From the NCBI GenBank assembly GCA_937920495.1, contig CALEUQ010000019.1, forward strand, positions 1 to 33,708: a stretch of DNA of 33,708 nucleotides, given 5' to 3'. This DNA comes from an uncultured bacterium (GTDB lineage: Bacteria; Spirochaetota; UBA4802; UB4802). Numbering within the stretch: position 1 is the stretch's first letter; every line of letters begins with the position of its first letter. The notes below the pieces were generated by a model. That model worked only from the letters and a program-made list of their open reading frames with translations, made no database searches and was not told the origin of the DNA. Both the position numbers and the translations under genes were made by a program. This document shows, piece by piece, positions 15,054-23,389 of this stretch.

Positions 15054-16061
15054 ATGAACATTTTGATCACTGGTACAGCAGGTTTCATTGGATATTTTAC
15101 TGCATTACGTTTTCTGAATGAAGGACACATTGTTGTTGGAATTGATAATATGAATAGTTACTACGATGTGTCGCTCAAAGAAGCGCGTAATGCACTTCTA
15201 AAGCAACATCCCAATTACATCTTTTATAAGTGCGATATAGCTGATTATCAGGAACTATCGCACATATTTAAAAATCATTCTTTTGATTATGTGGTACACC
15301 TTGCAGCTCAGGCAGGTGTGCGCTATAGCCTGGACCATCCGTTTGAATATGTTCACAGCAATATTGTAGGATTTATGAATATACTTGAGTGTTGCAGGAA
15401 CAATCCCGTTAAACATTTAGTGTATGCTTCTTCAAGTTCTGTGTACGGAATGAATTCATGTGTTCCGTTTTCTGTGCACGATAATGTTGACCATCCCGTT
15501 TCATTATATGCAGCTACTAAAAAATCAAATGAGCTTTTTGCACATAGTTACTCACATTTATTTTCTATTCCATCAAGTGGGTTGCGCTTTTTTACAGTGT
15601 ATGGTCCATGGGGAAGGCCTGATATGGCATACTTTAAGTTTACTAAAGCTATCTTTGAAGGCAAACCTATTGATGTATATAATTTTGGCGATATGGAACG
15701 GGATTTTACTTACATTGATGATATAGTGGAAGGCGTATACAGAATAACCTTTAAAGTGCCTGTTGCTCAGCCTGAATTTGACAGCATGCATCCTGATCCA
15801 GCTTCAAGCAGTGCACCATTTAGAATTTACAATATTGGCAATAACCGCCCGGTGCAGCTGATGTATTTTATTGAAGTCCTTGAGCAGGAAATTGGAAAAA
15901 AAGCAAAGATAAACTTCTTGCCCATGCAGCCAGGCGATGTGCTTGCAACATTTGCCGATATTGATGAACTTACTCAGGCAGTAGGATACAGACCGGTTAC
16001 CTCAATAGAAGATGGTTTGCATAAATTTGTACAGTGGTATAAAGAATATTATAACGTTTAA
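15054..16061 (+). CDS. NAD-dependent epimerase/dehydratase, UDP-glucuronate 4-epimerase-like
   Basis: A 335-residue extended short-chain dehydrogenase. The start at ATG 15054 is supported by AGGTGA just upstream and by MNILITGTAGFIG, which places the NAD-binding glycines G7, G10 and G13 at the N terminus. The catalytic SSSSVYG region lies at about 126-132 and the YxxxK pair is Y152/K156. DNMNSYYDVSLKEARNALL and FFTVYGPWGRPDMAYFKFTK are typical of UDP-glucuronate 4-epimerases of capsule and lipopolysaccharide synthesis (CapI/LspL type). These make UDP-galacturonate. No glycosyltransferases are adjacent, so the product may feed a polysaccharide locus elsewhere. Other UDP-sugar epimerase activity is possible. 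Confidence 0.85.
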   Translation: MNILITGTAGFIGYFTALRFLNEGHIVVGIDNMNSYYDVSLKEARNALLKQHPNYIFYKCDIADYQELSHIFKNHSFDYVVHLAAQAGVRYSLDHPFEYVHSNIVGFMNILECCRNNPVKHLVYASSSSVYGMNSCVPFSVHDNVDHPVSLYAATKKSNELFAHSYSHLFSIPSSGLRFFTVYGPWGRPDMAYFKFTKAIFEGKPIDVYNFGDMERDFTYIDDIVEGVYRITFKVPVAQPEFDSMHPDPASSSAPFRIYNIGNNRPVQLMYFIEVLEQEIGKKAKINFLPMQPGDVLATFADIDELTQAVGYRPVTSIEDGLHKFVQWYKEYYNV

Positions 16062-16111
16062 TTACAATGATATGTGTAGTAGCCATCGTAGCGGTAGCAG
16101 ATATATATCAT

Positions 16112-16633
16112 TTAATTGTCTTTAAATGTTTGCATGAGCATTTCAATAGTAGATTTATATGTTCCTTCTGTGTCGTATTGCCTTGATTTCTGTAAATAAG
16201 TTTTTGCCATCACTGTATCATTAATCTGCATATAGCATAGTGAAGCATTGATAAGTGCTGCTGATTTAATATATGTATAGTTGTCCATTGCATAGCGCTC
16301 GGTGGCTAAAAAGTACAGTATTGCTTTTTTATATTCACCCATGTGATAAAAATTTTTGCCAATATAATAATTGGCTATACCCTGAATTACCTGATTATCA
16401 GTATTTTGCGCAATGCATTCCTGAAATGAATCAATTGATAGATCATACAGCTTATCTTTATAGGCAATGTAGCTTGCATATAAAAGATTTTTGTTTTGTA
16501 GTGTGATATTTTGAATCAGGGTATTCCAGAACTGTCTGTCTTCTTCTATGATTGTGGTAGGTAATTGAGCCCAAAGCACCTGTATTGTTATAAAACATAC
16601 TATAAAATAACTTTTAAAAATATTTTTAAACAT
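16112..16633 (-). CDS. Exported TPR-like protein
   Basis: A protein of about 173 residues beginning MFKNIFKSYFIVCFITIQVL with signal peptide cleavage expected near WAQ. I chose the ATG at 16633 because AGGATACTATAT precedes it and it starts directly on the leader; an upstream ATG at 16657 adds eight residues. The mature part is all helical with TPR-like spacing: ANYYIGKNFYHMGEYKKAIL, then SAALINASLCYMQINDTVMA with YLQKSRQYD. It is probably periplasmic and a protein-protein adaptor. It converges on the epimerase with a 50-base gap. Partners are unknown. Confidence 0.7.
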   Translation of the reverse strand: MFKNIFKSYFIVCFITIQVLWAQLPTTIIEEDRQFWNTLIQNITLQNKNLLYASYIAYKDKLYDLSIDSFQECIAQNTDNQVIQGIANYYIGKNFYHMGEYKKAILYFLATERYAMDNYTYIKSAALINASLCYMQINDTVMAKTYLQKSRQYDTEGTYKSTIEMLMQTFKDN

Positions 16634-16785
16634 ATATAGTATCCTGGTATCTGCCATCGTATTGTGGAAGTTTACAAAAGGTATAATTCTTTTGCAAGTA
16701 AATTATTTTTTGTAAATTTACTTAACAAAAGGGCATCAAAAGCACGTGCGTATATATACTACACGCGCCACAGGATGCAACAACG

Positions 16786-17037
16786 ATGTTAGCACATACA
16801 TTGAAAAAAATAAAAGAAGATTTGATTAAAGAAGGATTTAATAAGGGTATTCAAGAAGGTATAGAGAAAGGAATTCAAAAGGGAATGAAGCAGGGTTTGT
16901 TAAAGGGGAAAGAAGAGGAACGAATAAATATTGCACGAAATCTATTACGAATGGGAATGGATGAAGCATCCATTATGCGTATAACCAAACTAAAGAAAGA
17001 ACAGCTTCATGAATTGAAAAATAAAAAATCACAATGA
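16786..17037 (+). pseudogene. Orphan C-terminal tail of an Rpn/PD-(D/E)XK nuclease-type transposase
   Basis: An 83-codon ORF rich in lysine and glycine repeats (FNKGIQEGIEKGIQKGMKQG) followed by IARNLLRMGMDEASIMRITK and LKKEQLHELK. This is the characteristic tail of Rpn-family recombination-promoting nucleases, whose N-terminal catalytic PD-(D/E)XK domain is entirely missing here. The 126 bases upstream show no such domain, so this is a truncated remnant or, less likely, a free-standing small protein. A stem of AAGTAAAT/ATTTACTT lies at about 16696-16723 just upstream. An AGGA sits eleven bases or so before the ATG. Confidence 0.6.
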
Positions 17038-17089
17038 AGATGTTTTAAGAATATGAGTTATATTATTACATAACTTTAATATGGTATAA

Positions 17090-17263
17090 TCATGCACCAA
17101 TAAGTGGTTCTCGCTTGATGAGTATATGTTTGATATTGGCCTTACCTACAGAGAAATAGATCTGCTGTGACTCTAAAAGCTTAAAATTGTTCCACTGGGA
17201 TACGATGGTTTCGGGATGCTTCTGTTCTTTTAGTTGTTGCTTGGGTTGTTTTATAGTATCCAT
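17090..17263 (-). CDS. Small protein of unknown function
   Basis: A 57-codon ORF starting at 17263 (MDTIKQPKQQLKEQKHPETI) with AAGGACTATAAC before the ATG, a good ribosome site. The open frame runs further upstream, but the additional codons lack a site. The N terminus is polar and glutamine/lysine-rich. The C-terminal half QIYFSVGKANIKHILIKREP looks like two short beta strands. Family not recognised. It lies alone between the Rpn tail and a palindromic repeat, so it may be a real small gene or chance. Confidence 0.4.
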   Translation of the reverse strand: MDTIKQPKQQLKEQKHPETIVSQWNNFKLLESQQIYFSVGKANIKHILIKREPLIGA

Positions 17264-17340
17264 GTTATAGTCCTTATTATAAGGTTTATGAGATAGTAAG
17301 TGTATAGCATTATTTTGTCTACACAAAAAAATTATAAAAA

Positions 17341-17442
17341 TTAATCACTAAAATAAAATGGTATACACCCCCGCCGACGAAGGCGGCGTGGGTGTATAAT
17401 ATGTTTATTATGTTCACAAATTTTATTTAAGGCATAAATTGT
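17341..17442 (+). repeat. Palindromic intergenic repeat family A, copy 4
   Basis: Hairpin 17362-17398 with arms TATACACCC and GGGTGTATA and an inner CGCCG/CGGCG stem. The right flank (17399-17442) is almost identical to that of the copy at 5831. The rest of the gap before lolA (17443-17636) is A+T-rich and holds a TTGACA at 17505 without a clear -10 box. Confidence 0.8.
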
Positions 17443-17636
17443 AAAAGTTAATGCTAAAAATCTTTTTGTTTTTTTGTATTGACTTTTTCAAAATGCTTTT
17501 TAGTTTGACAACCGCACGTGTATTGTTAAAAATATGTTTATGCAATATTAAACGGCAAATCTTCTTCAAATGTTGTTTGTAACAAGTGTATGAATAATTA
17601 GTATAAATACAAATTTATAATTTATATAAGGAAACT

Positions 17637-18332
17637 ATGTCGAATACGTTAAGCAAAAAATTATTATATATATCTGTAGCTTTGATAATTGTATTACTGT
17701 GTGTTGTAACGGGGTATTCATATAAATTTGACTTTGTGACAGTCAATGATATTGTTAAGCAGATTAAAAAGACATTTTCTGATGTTGAAAGCTATCAAGC
17801 AAGCTTTATTATGGTTTCTGACCGAATGGGTAAACGCCAGAATCAGAGTGGCACAATATGGTATATGGCACCACATTACCTGCGCATAGATTTTGATGTG
17901 CCGTATGGACAAAAGATTGTTTCAGATGGGAAGCAGGTATGGATATATATACCGTCAATAAATGTTGTTGCTGAACAGGATTTGAATAGTTCGATGTTTG
18001 CAATTGGCACTGGGTCGGGCTTAAACAGGCTGTTTTCAAAATATCATTACAAATTTGATGGCAAAGAACAGCCACGCCTGGAAAATAACAATAAATACTA
18101 TGTGTTATTCTTGAAGCAGAAGGAAACACGAAGTGGATTTAGAACCATGAGGCTGTGGGTTAATGAGCAGTATTTTATCACAAAAGCTGCAGGTGAAACA
18201 GCAAATGGTAAAAATATTACAATTGAGTTAAAAAATATTAACACAAAAGTAGACCTGAAGAAAGGTTTCTTTAAATTTGATCCTCCTTCAAACGCCAGAA
18301 TAATTAAAAATCCAATGTTGGCAGAGGAATAG
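17637..18332 (+). CDS. lolA: Outer-membrane lipoprotein carrier LolA-like
   Basis: A 231-residue exported protein that carries lipoproteins across the periplasm. The leader is KKLLYISVALIIVLLCVVTG. The mature part starts VNDIVKQIKKTFSDVESYQA and goes on with GTIWYMAPHYLRIDFDVPYG and QKIVSDGKQVWIYIPSINVV. This is the half-open beta-barrel pattern of LolA, in which a lipid-modified protein would be shielded. AAGGA stands before the ATG. Four bases separate it from the rodZ-like gene. The lipoproteins at 9267 and 9611 would be natural cargo. It could also belong to the wider LolA/MucB-like family, but the operon position supports the carrier role. Confidence 0.85.
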   Translation: MSNTLSKKLLYISVALIIVLLCVVTGYSYKFDFVTVNDIVKQIKKTFSDVESYQASFIMVSDRMGKRQNQSGTIWYMAPHYLRIDFDVPYGQKIVSDGKQVWIYIPSINVVAEQDLNSSMFAIGTGSGLNRLFSKYHYKFDGKEQPRLENNNKYYVLFLKQKETRSGFRTMRLWVNEQYFITKAAGETANGKNITIELKNINTKVDLKKGFFKFDPPSNARIIKNPMLAEE

Positions 18333-18335
18333 TCT

Positions 18336-19469
18336 ATGGTTGCAGGAATTGGTGAAACATTACGCAATGCTCGTGAAGCTAAGCGTTTAACATTAAAGGA
18401 TGTATCAAAAGATACCAATATTGTTGTCAAGTATCTTGAAGCATTGGAAAATGAGGATTTTGACAAATTTCCTAGTGAAACGTATCTTCTTGGTTTTTTA
18501 CGTTCCTATGCGGAATATCTTAGGCTGGATGCAGATGAGTTAATCCAGGCGTATAAAGGGTATAAGATTGGTGAAAGTTCAACTCCATTAGAAGAATTAA
18601 CCAGACCCACTGGAATGTCGATAGTAGCTCAGTTACGAATGTATGCCGAGCAATACCGTACTGTACTATATTTTGCAGGTATTGCAATTGCTGTCCTTAT
18701 TGTATTGTCGTTAATTATAAGCTTGATTTCATCGGATGTACATGTGGGCAGTGATGATTCCATTAAGGCAATTCAGGAAGAATATTATCGCACTCAGGGC
18801 AAAAAGATTGCCATTAAAAATATATGGCCATTACAGCTAACCAATGATAGCGGCATAGTGCTTTTATATAATGAAGAGGCATGCCAGTTTCTTGTGGATA
18901 ATAAAGAAATTTTATTTCTTTTAAGTGATATTAAAGATAATTCAGTTATAGTAGAATTTTTGCCTGATTCAAAGAAATATGTGCTGGAAATGGAAAAACC
19001 TGTTGTATGCAGCCCCATGGAATCATCCAGAAATATTGTGCTTACCTTAAAAGGTTTAACCGAAAACAGGGCTAAAATCAGGGTGCAACTGGCAGCAGCA
19101 GAGCAGATAAAGCCTGATGAGGCTGTCAGTGTGGTAACTCCTGTCACACCTGGTACTGAAGTTGTCACACATGATCAGAAAAACTTGAAAATTGTGTTTG
19201 AAGCTGAGTTTGTACAGAAGACGTATTTTGAGCTGTATCTTGATGGCAATGAGCGTGCGCGTGGTATGATGCCAGCTGGCACAAAAGAGCGGTGGGAAGC
19301 ATCAGAGTTTATCCAGGTTAAGATTGGGAATGCGGGCGGAGTAAAAGTTAAGATTAATGGTACTGATTATATGTTTGGCTTGCCGGGACAGGTAGCTAAT
19401 AAAGTAATAACATGGCGTAAAGACCCTCAGGACCCCAACAAATATAAGCTTGAAGTAAAAGACTGGTGA
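18336..19469 (+). CDS. RodZ-like protein: helix-turn-helix, membrane segment, DUF4115
   Basis: A 377-residue single-pass membrane protein. Residues 3-75 form a cytoplasmic Xre/Cro-type helix-turn-helix (GETLRNAREAKRLTLKDVSK, then YLEALENEDFDKFPSETYLL), as in RodZ where it binds MreB. One membrane helix is at about 110-131 (LYFAGIAIAVLIVLSLIISL). The extracytoplasmic part ends in a DUF4115-like domain (FVQKTYFELYLDGNERARG, then GNAGGVKVKINGTDY). RodZ links the MreB cytoskeleton to the cell-wall machinery. A middle domain of about 100 residues (roughly 140-270) is larger than usual. GAGG precedes the ATG; rimO starts one base after its stop. Confidence 0.8.
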   Translation: MVAGIGETLRNAREAKRLTLKDVSKDTNIVVKYLEALENEDFDKFPSETYLLGFLRSYAEYLRLDADELIQAYKGYKIGESSTPLEELTRPTGMSIVAQLRMYAEQYRTVLYFAGIAIAVLIVLSLIISLISSDVHVGSDDSIKAIQEEYYRTQGKKIAIKNIWPLQLTNDSGIVLLYNEEACQFLVDNKEILFLLSDIKDNSVIVEFLPDSKKYVLEMEKPVVCSPMESSRNIVLTLKGLTENRAKIRVQLAAAEQIKPDEAVSVVTPVTPGTEVVTHDQKNLKIVFEAEFVQKTYFELYLDGNERARGMMPAGTKERWEASEFIQVKIGNAGGVKVKINGTDYMFGLPGQVANKVITWRKDPQDPNKYKLEVKDW

Positions 19470-19470
19470 T

Positions 19471-20784
19471 GTGTTTTCACCCAAAGACATCTCATATTAT
19501 ATTATTTCATTAGGCTGCCCAAAAAATGAGGTTGACTCAGAGCGCCTGAATGCAGATATGCACAGCGCCGGTTTTGTCAGGGCACATGAGATTGATGATG
19601 CAGATATACTATTTATAAATACATGTGGATTTATTGAAGCAGCAAAGAAAGAATCTATTGAAACCATCTTTGATGCATTAGACCATAAAACACAACGGGC
19701 AAAATCGTTTAAAAAAAGGTTGGTTGTGTTTGGTTGCCTTACCCAGCGGTATAAACACGAAATAATAAAAGAGATACCTGAGATTGATCTTGTATGGGGT
19801 TTGTACGATAGTACATTATTAGAAGAGCTTGCCCGATTATTTGATATTGCTCTGATCAAAGGAACTATCGCCCAACAAAAAAGAAAACCACTTAACCAAA
19901 ACCTTCCCTATGCATATATCAAGATTGCGGAAGGGTGTTCCAATTTTTGTAGTTACTGCGCAATCCCACTGATACGAGGGAAGTTCACCGCTTTTGCACC
20001 ATCTATGATTTTACAGGAAGCACGCGAAGCGTTGAATCGTGGTGTAAGGGAGTTAATCGTGGTGGCTCAGGATACCGCAGTGTATCAATATGAAAATATT
20101 AAAATATGGGATTTGCTGCGTATGCTGGATAATCTTGAAGGTGATTTCTGGATACGGCTTATGTATTGCCATCCTGATCATATAGATGAACGGCTTATTG
20201 AGGCAATGGCTACACTGCCCAAAGTGGTGCATTACATTGATATCCCTTTCCAGCATGCATCAGGGAAGATACTGCAATCCATGAACAGGAAAGGTGATGC
20301 AGACGTCTATATAAAGCGTATTGAAAAATTACGGAAAGCAATTCCAGATATAGCGATACGTTCCACATTCATGGTGGGATTTCCAGACGAAGATGACAAT
20401 GATTTTAAAATATTAATGGACTTTGTGAAAAAGGTTAAGATTGACCGAGTTGGTGTGTTCATGTATTCACCGGAAGAGGGAACACAGGCGTTTGCAAAAG
20501 GCGATACGGTAAAAAAGGCAGTAAAGAAAAGACGATACAATATGCTGATGCAGGTGCAGCAGGAAATTTCAAAGCAACGATTGCAGGAAACTATCGGCAC
20601 CACCGTGCAGGTACTTGTGGAAGAACAGGTTGATGATAGCAATTATATTGGCAGAACGCAATACGATGCACCTGAAATTGATGGTATTTTTTTCTTGACC
20701 GCTCACAATGTACGGGTGAATGATATCATCACAGCAAGGATAACCGATACATTAGAATATGACCGTATAGGAGAAATGATTTGA
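19471..20784 (+). CDS. rimO: Ribosomal protein S12 methylthiotransferase RimO
   Basis: A 437-residue radical-SAM methylthiotransferase that modifies an aspartate of ribosomal protein S12. The N-terminal domain supplies one iron-sulphur cluster through C16 (GCPKNEVDSE), C52 and C89. The radical-SAM cluster is C156/C160/C163 in EGCSNFCSYCAIPLIRG. A C-terminal TRAM-like region follows QVLVEEQ. The start is a GTG one base after the upstream stop; no earlier start is plausible. Its end overlaps pgsA by four bases. Presence next to phospholipid genes is a common bacterial arrangement. Confidence 0.93.
   Translation: MFSPKDISYYIISLGCPKNEVDSERLNADMHSAGFVRAHEIDDADILFINTCGFIEAAKKESIETIFDALDHKTQRAKSFKKRLVVFGCLTQRYKHEIIKEIPEIDLVWGLYDSTLLEELARLFDIALIKGTIAQQKRKPLNQNLPYAYIKIAEGCSNFCSYCAIPLIRGKFTAFAPSMILQEAREALNRGVRELIVVAQDTAVYQYENIKIWDLLRMLDNLEGDFWIRLMYCHPDHIDERLIEAMATLPKVVHYIDIPFQHASGKILQSMNRKGDADVYIKRIEKLRKAIPDIAIRSTFMVGFPDEDDNDFKILMDFVKKVKIDRVGVFMYSPEEGTQAFAKGDTVKKAVKKRRYNMLMQVQQEISKQRLQETIGTTVQVLVEEQVDDSNYIGRTQYDAPEIDGIFFLTAHNVRVNDIITARITDTLEYDRIGEMI
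19863..19873 (-). repeat. Copy of the dispersed 11-mer GGGCGATAGTT
   Basis: A perfect minus-strand copy inside rimO, where the coding strand reads AACTATCGCCC and encodes part of GTIAQQ. Confidence 0.7.
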
Positions 20785-21434
20785 ATATACCTAATTTATT
20801 AACATTATCACGTATAGTACTCATACCGTTGTTTTTGTATTTTATATTTACACCAACCATAGAACATAGAATCTGGGCACTCATTGTTTTTATCATAGCA
20901 TCGTTCACTGACTTTTTGGATGGATGGACAGCCCGTAAGTTACGTCAGGAAACCGATACTGGAAAATTTTTGGATCCGCTTGCGGATAAGTTTCTGGTTA
21001 TTTCAGCGCTTATTGCCTTCCTGTTTCTGGATCCGCTCATCCCGTTATGGATGGTGTTAGTTATTATTGCACGTGACCTTTTGATAACATTGATGCGCTA
21101 TTTATCTATTAAAAAAGGATCAATGTTGAAAACAAGCCGACTTGGAAAATTCAAAACAGCTTTCCAGATGATTGGTATTATCGTTATCATAATGGTATTT
21201 ATAGTTCGCAATTCTATAAAAAATGTACAACTGGAGATTAATCAACTAAGTGCGCTTAAACTTGAAAATGTATTTGAGATTATGAATTCAAACCTTGTGC
21301 ATAAATGGCTCATTGTATGTCCCTATCTTATTATGGCTCTGGTAACGTTTTTTACAGCGTTATCGGGTTTGCGGTATATTGTTACAAACTGGCGCCTATT
21401 TATACCACCATATACAAAAAAGGATAATGAATAA
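20781..21434 (+). CDS. pgsA: CDP-diacylglycerol-glycerol-3-phosphate 3-phosphatidyltransferase
   Basis: A 217-residue polytopic inner-membrane enzyme that makes phosphatidylglycerophosphate, the first committed step to phosphatidylglycerol. The CDP-alcohol phosphotransferase motif is complete: D44, D47, G48, A51-R52, G61, D65 and D69 in DFLDGWTAR followed by GKFLDPLADK. The start is a TTG overlapping the rimO stop, directly giving MNIPNLLTLSRI, the usual N terminus. About four to five further membrane helices follow. A loop with no clear counterpart (about residues 150-175, NSIKNVQLEINQLSALKLEN) precedes the last helix. Followed six bases later by pgpA, the next enzyme of the pathway. Confidence 0.93.
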   Translation: MNIPNLLTLSRIVLIPLFLYFIFTPTIEHRIWALIVFIIASFTDFLDGWTARKLRQETDTGKFLDPLADKFLVISALIAFLFLDPLIPLWMVLVIIARDLLITLMRYLSIKKGSMLKTSRLGKFKTAFQMIGIIVIIMVFIVRNSIKNVQLEINQLSALKLENVFEIMNSNLVHKWLIVCPYLIMALVTFFTALSGLRYIVTNWRLFIPPYTKKDNE

Positions 21435-21440
21435 AAATAT

Positions 21441-21920
21441 ATGAACTGGAAAGAGTTTCTGTTTACAGGGCTTTATACAGGATACTTCCCCAGGGGTTCG
21501 GGTACTGTTGGTGCTTTGCTGGCTTTATTTTTGTATGTGATTTTACATCAGGTATGTGGCAGTTATGGTACCATAGCCAATGTTATTCTTGTGGCAGTGG
21601 TAACCTATCCAGCAATAAAATTGGGTGATGTGGCAGAGGTTTACTTTGCGCAAAAAGATCCACAGGAGGTTGTGCTTGATGAGATGCTTGGTTTCTGGGT
21701 TACCATGTTGTTTCATACTTTCAGCTTAAGTTCAGCTTTTATGGGATTCTTTTTTTTCAGGCTGTTTGATATTATAAAACCGTTTCCAATCCGCAAACTG
21801 GAACATTTGCGTGGCGGGCTGGGTATAATGATTGACGATATTATTGCAGGAGTGTACGCTAATATAACTATTGCAATCATTATGGAAGTTATGAAGATGT
21901 ATGGGATTATACTTGTGTAA
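21441..21920 (+). CDS. pgpA: Phosphatidylglycerophosphatase A
   Basis: A 159-residue inner-membrane phosphatase that converts phosphatidylglycerophosphate to phosphatidylglycerol. The family hallmarks are present: FTGLYTGYFPRGSGTVGALL at residues 7-26, then VVLDEMLGFWVTMLF, and the end motif FFRLFDIIKPFPIRKLEHLR followed by GIMIDDIIAGVYAN. The acidic residues of VVLDE and IDD are the expected metal ligands. It sits directly after pgsA, the enzyme producing its substrate. The ribosome site is weak (AAGGATAATG lies 17 bases upstream), so translation may be coupled to pgsA. Confidence 0.93.
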   Translation: MNWKEFLFTGLYTGYFPRGSGTVGALLALFLYVILHQVCGSYGTIANVILVAVVTYPAIKLGDVAEVYFAQKDPQEVVLDEMLGFWVTMLFHTFSLSSAFMGFFFFRLFDIIKPFPIRKLEHLRGGLGIMIDDIIAGVYANITIAIIMEVMKMYGIILV

Positions 21921-21980
21921 TGAGTGCGGGGTGTCGAAAAAGGTAGTAGGCATACAACCAAACATGCTTTGAGGTTATCT

Positions 21981-22847
21981 ATGAAGCGTATGTATAGTAT
22001 TGTTATTATTTTTGGAATTATATTTATTACTTTTTATATAGCGTATGCGCAAAAAACTATGGGCGATAGTTACCTTAAAAAGAATTACTGTATAGAATGT
22101 CATTTAAAGCTCAATGGGAAACCACGCTCAGTAGTTCTGGAATGGGAAAACAGTGTGCATGCAAAAAATAATCTTGAATGCCATATATGTCATGGTGGAA
22201 ACCCCGACGTAAATGATGCAAAAGAAGCCAAGGGCAAAAAAACCAATTTTGCAGGTAAACCAAAAAAGAAAGATATACCTGAATTTTGTGGAAGGGAAGG
22301 ATGCCATGTTCAGGCATCAGTACAGTTAAAGAAAGGTCCACATTATAGTTCGGTTCAAAAAATAGGAAGCCCAAACTGCGTCGATTGCCATGGTGACCAT
22401 AATGTACAGCAATCAACATATCATATTATTACTGATAAAACATGTTCGAGTTGCCACAGTGTTGAATATTCCCGTGAGCTGGTCAATTCTATAGTTACTA
22501 TCGAAAAAAACATAGAAGACATTGAACGATCACTTGCATATATGAATGAAAAAAATGTAGAAAACAAAGAGATGACGCTGCGCTATAGTGAGCTTAAAAG
22601 TTATTTCCATCAATTGGTACATATTTTTTCAAAGCAGGAGATTGATTTTACCAAAAAATTGGTTGAAGTGGAAATAGAATATCTTAACAAGGAACTACAA
22701 AGCAAAATAGCATCTATCAAGCGTCTTGATATCATTTATATTATGACCAGTGCATTCAGTATAGGTGTTATTATTGTGTTTACCGTATATATTGCGCTTA
22801 TACGGCAAAGGCGAGCAAAAATACAAAGGCAGTTTCAATCAAGGTAA
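21981..22847 (+). CDS. Membrane-anchored five-haem c-type cytochrome
   Basis: A 288-residue protein; the ATG at 21981 is preceded by AGGTTATCT and opens an N-terminal anchor or leader (MYSIVIIFGIIFITFYIAYA). Five haem-attachment sites follow: C37-x-x-C40-H, C67-x-x-C70-H, an unusual C103-x4-C108-H, C133-x-x-C136-H and C155-x-x-C158-H. Next comes a long charged helical stretch (about 165-250), probably a coiled coil, and a C-terminal membrane helix (IMTSAFSIGVIIVFTVYIAL) ending in a basic tail. The layout resembles NapC/NirT- or octahaem-fragment-like electron carriers feeding a periplasmic reductase, but no reductase lies beside it. It may be an electron conduit from quinol. Specific partner unknown. 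Confidence 0.8.
   Translation: MKRMYSIVIIFGIIFITFYIAYAQKTMGDSYLKKNYCIECHLKLNGKPRSVVLEWENSVHAKNNLECHICHGGNPDVNDAKEAKGKKTNFAGKPKKKDIPEFCGREGCHVQASVQLKKGPHYSSVQKIGSPNCVDCHGDHNVQQSTYHIITDKTCSSCHSVEYSRELVNSIVTIEKNIEDIERSLAYMNEKNVENKEMTLRYSELKSYFHQLVHIFSKQEIDFTKKLVEVEIEYLNKELQSKIASIKRLDIIYIMTSAFSIGVIIVFTVYIALIRQRRAKIQRQFQSR
22061..22071 (+). repeat. Copy of the dispersed 11-mer GGGCGATAGTT
   Basis: A perfect plus-strand copy inside the cytochrome gene, where it encodes part of MGDSY. Confidence 0.7.
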
Positions 22848-22873
22848 AAAAAATAAAATCAGATAGTACCGTT

Positions 22874-23389
22874 ATGACAGAGAGTTATTTTGAACGATTT
22901 AAACGCTGGTATCTTTTCAATACTGAAAAAATAAAATATGTTGGTAAAAAAAATGAAACGCATGCATGCATACTGTGTGCCATACGTGATCATAAAGAAG
23001 ATGTTGTAAGTCTGGAAGTATACCGTACAGATGCATTTGTTGTTTCTGTTAATCTGTATCCCTTCAATCCAGGCCATTGTATGATATTCCCTCTGGAGCA
23101 TATTGAACATTTGCACGATTTAAGCATTGATAATGTTATTGCGTTGCATACATTGACCGTAAAAACGATAGACATCTTAAAAGAAGAATTTAAACCATCA
23201 GGATTTAATGTAGGCTACAATTTAGGATCGTGGAGTGGAGCAAGTATACCGCATATTCACTTGCATATTGTTCCACGTTTTCCAAATGAGCTGGGTTTTC
23301 TGGATGTAATAGCACATACACGGGTTATGGTAGTAGATCCTTATGATGTATGTGAAAGACTAAAAAAAAGATTTGCTACAGACAGATAA
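22874..23389 (+). CDS. HIT-family nucleotide hydrolase/phosphorylase
   Basis: A 171-residue soluble protein of the histidine-triad superfamily. The triad HIHLHIVPR (H127, H129, H131) is at the C-terminal half. FNPGHCMIFPLEHIEHLHDL is the preceding conserved strand-helix. An N-terminal CILC (C32, C35) probably binds zinc together with a histidine, as in bacterial Ap4A-hydrolase/phosphorylase-like HIT proteins. It likely cleaves dinucleoside polyphosphates or adenylylated compounds. The ATG has no clear ribosome site. It follows the cytochrome by 26 bases and converges directly on the zinc-ribbon gene at 23390, with no gap. Confidence 0.88.
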   Translation: MTESYFERFKRWYLFNTEKIKYVGKKNETHACILCAIRDHKEDVVSLEVYRTDAFVVSVNLYPFNPGHCMIFPLEHIEHLHDLSIDNVIALHTLTVKTIDILKEEFKPSGFNVGYNLGSWSGASIPHIHLHIVPRFPNELGFLDVIAHTRVMVVDPYDVCERLKKRFATDR

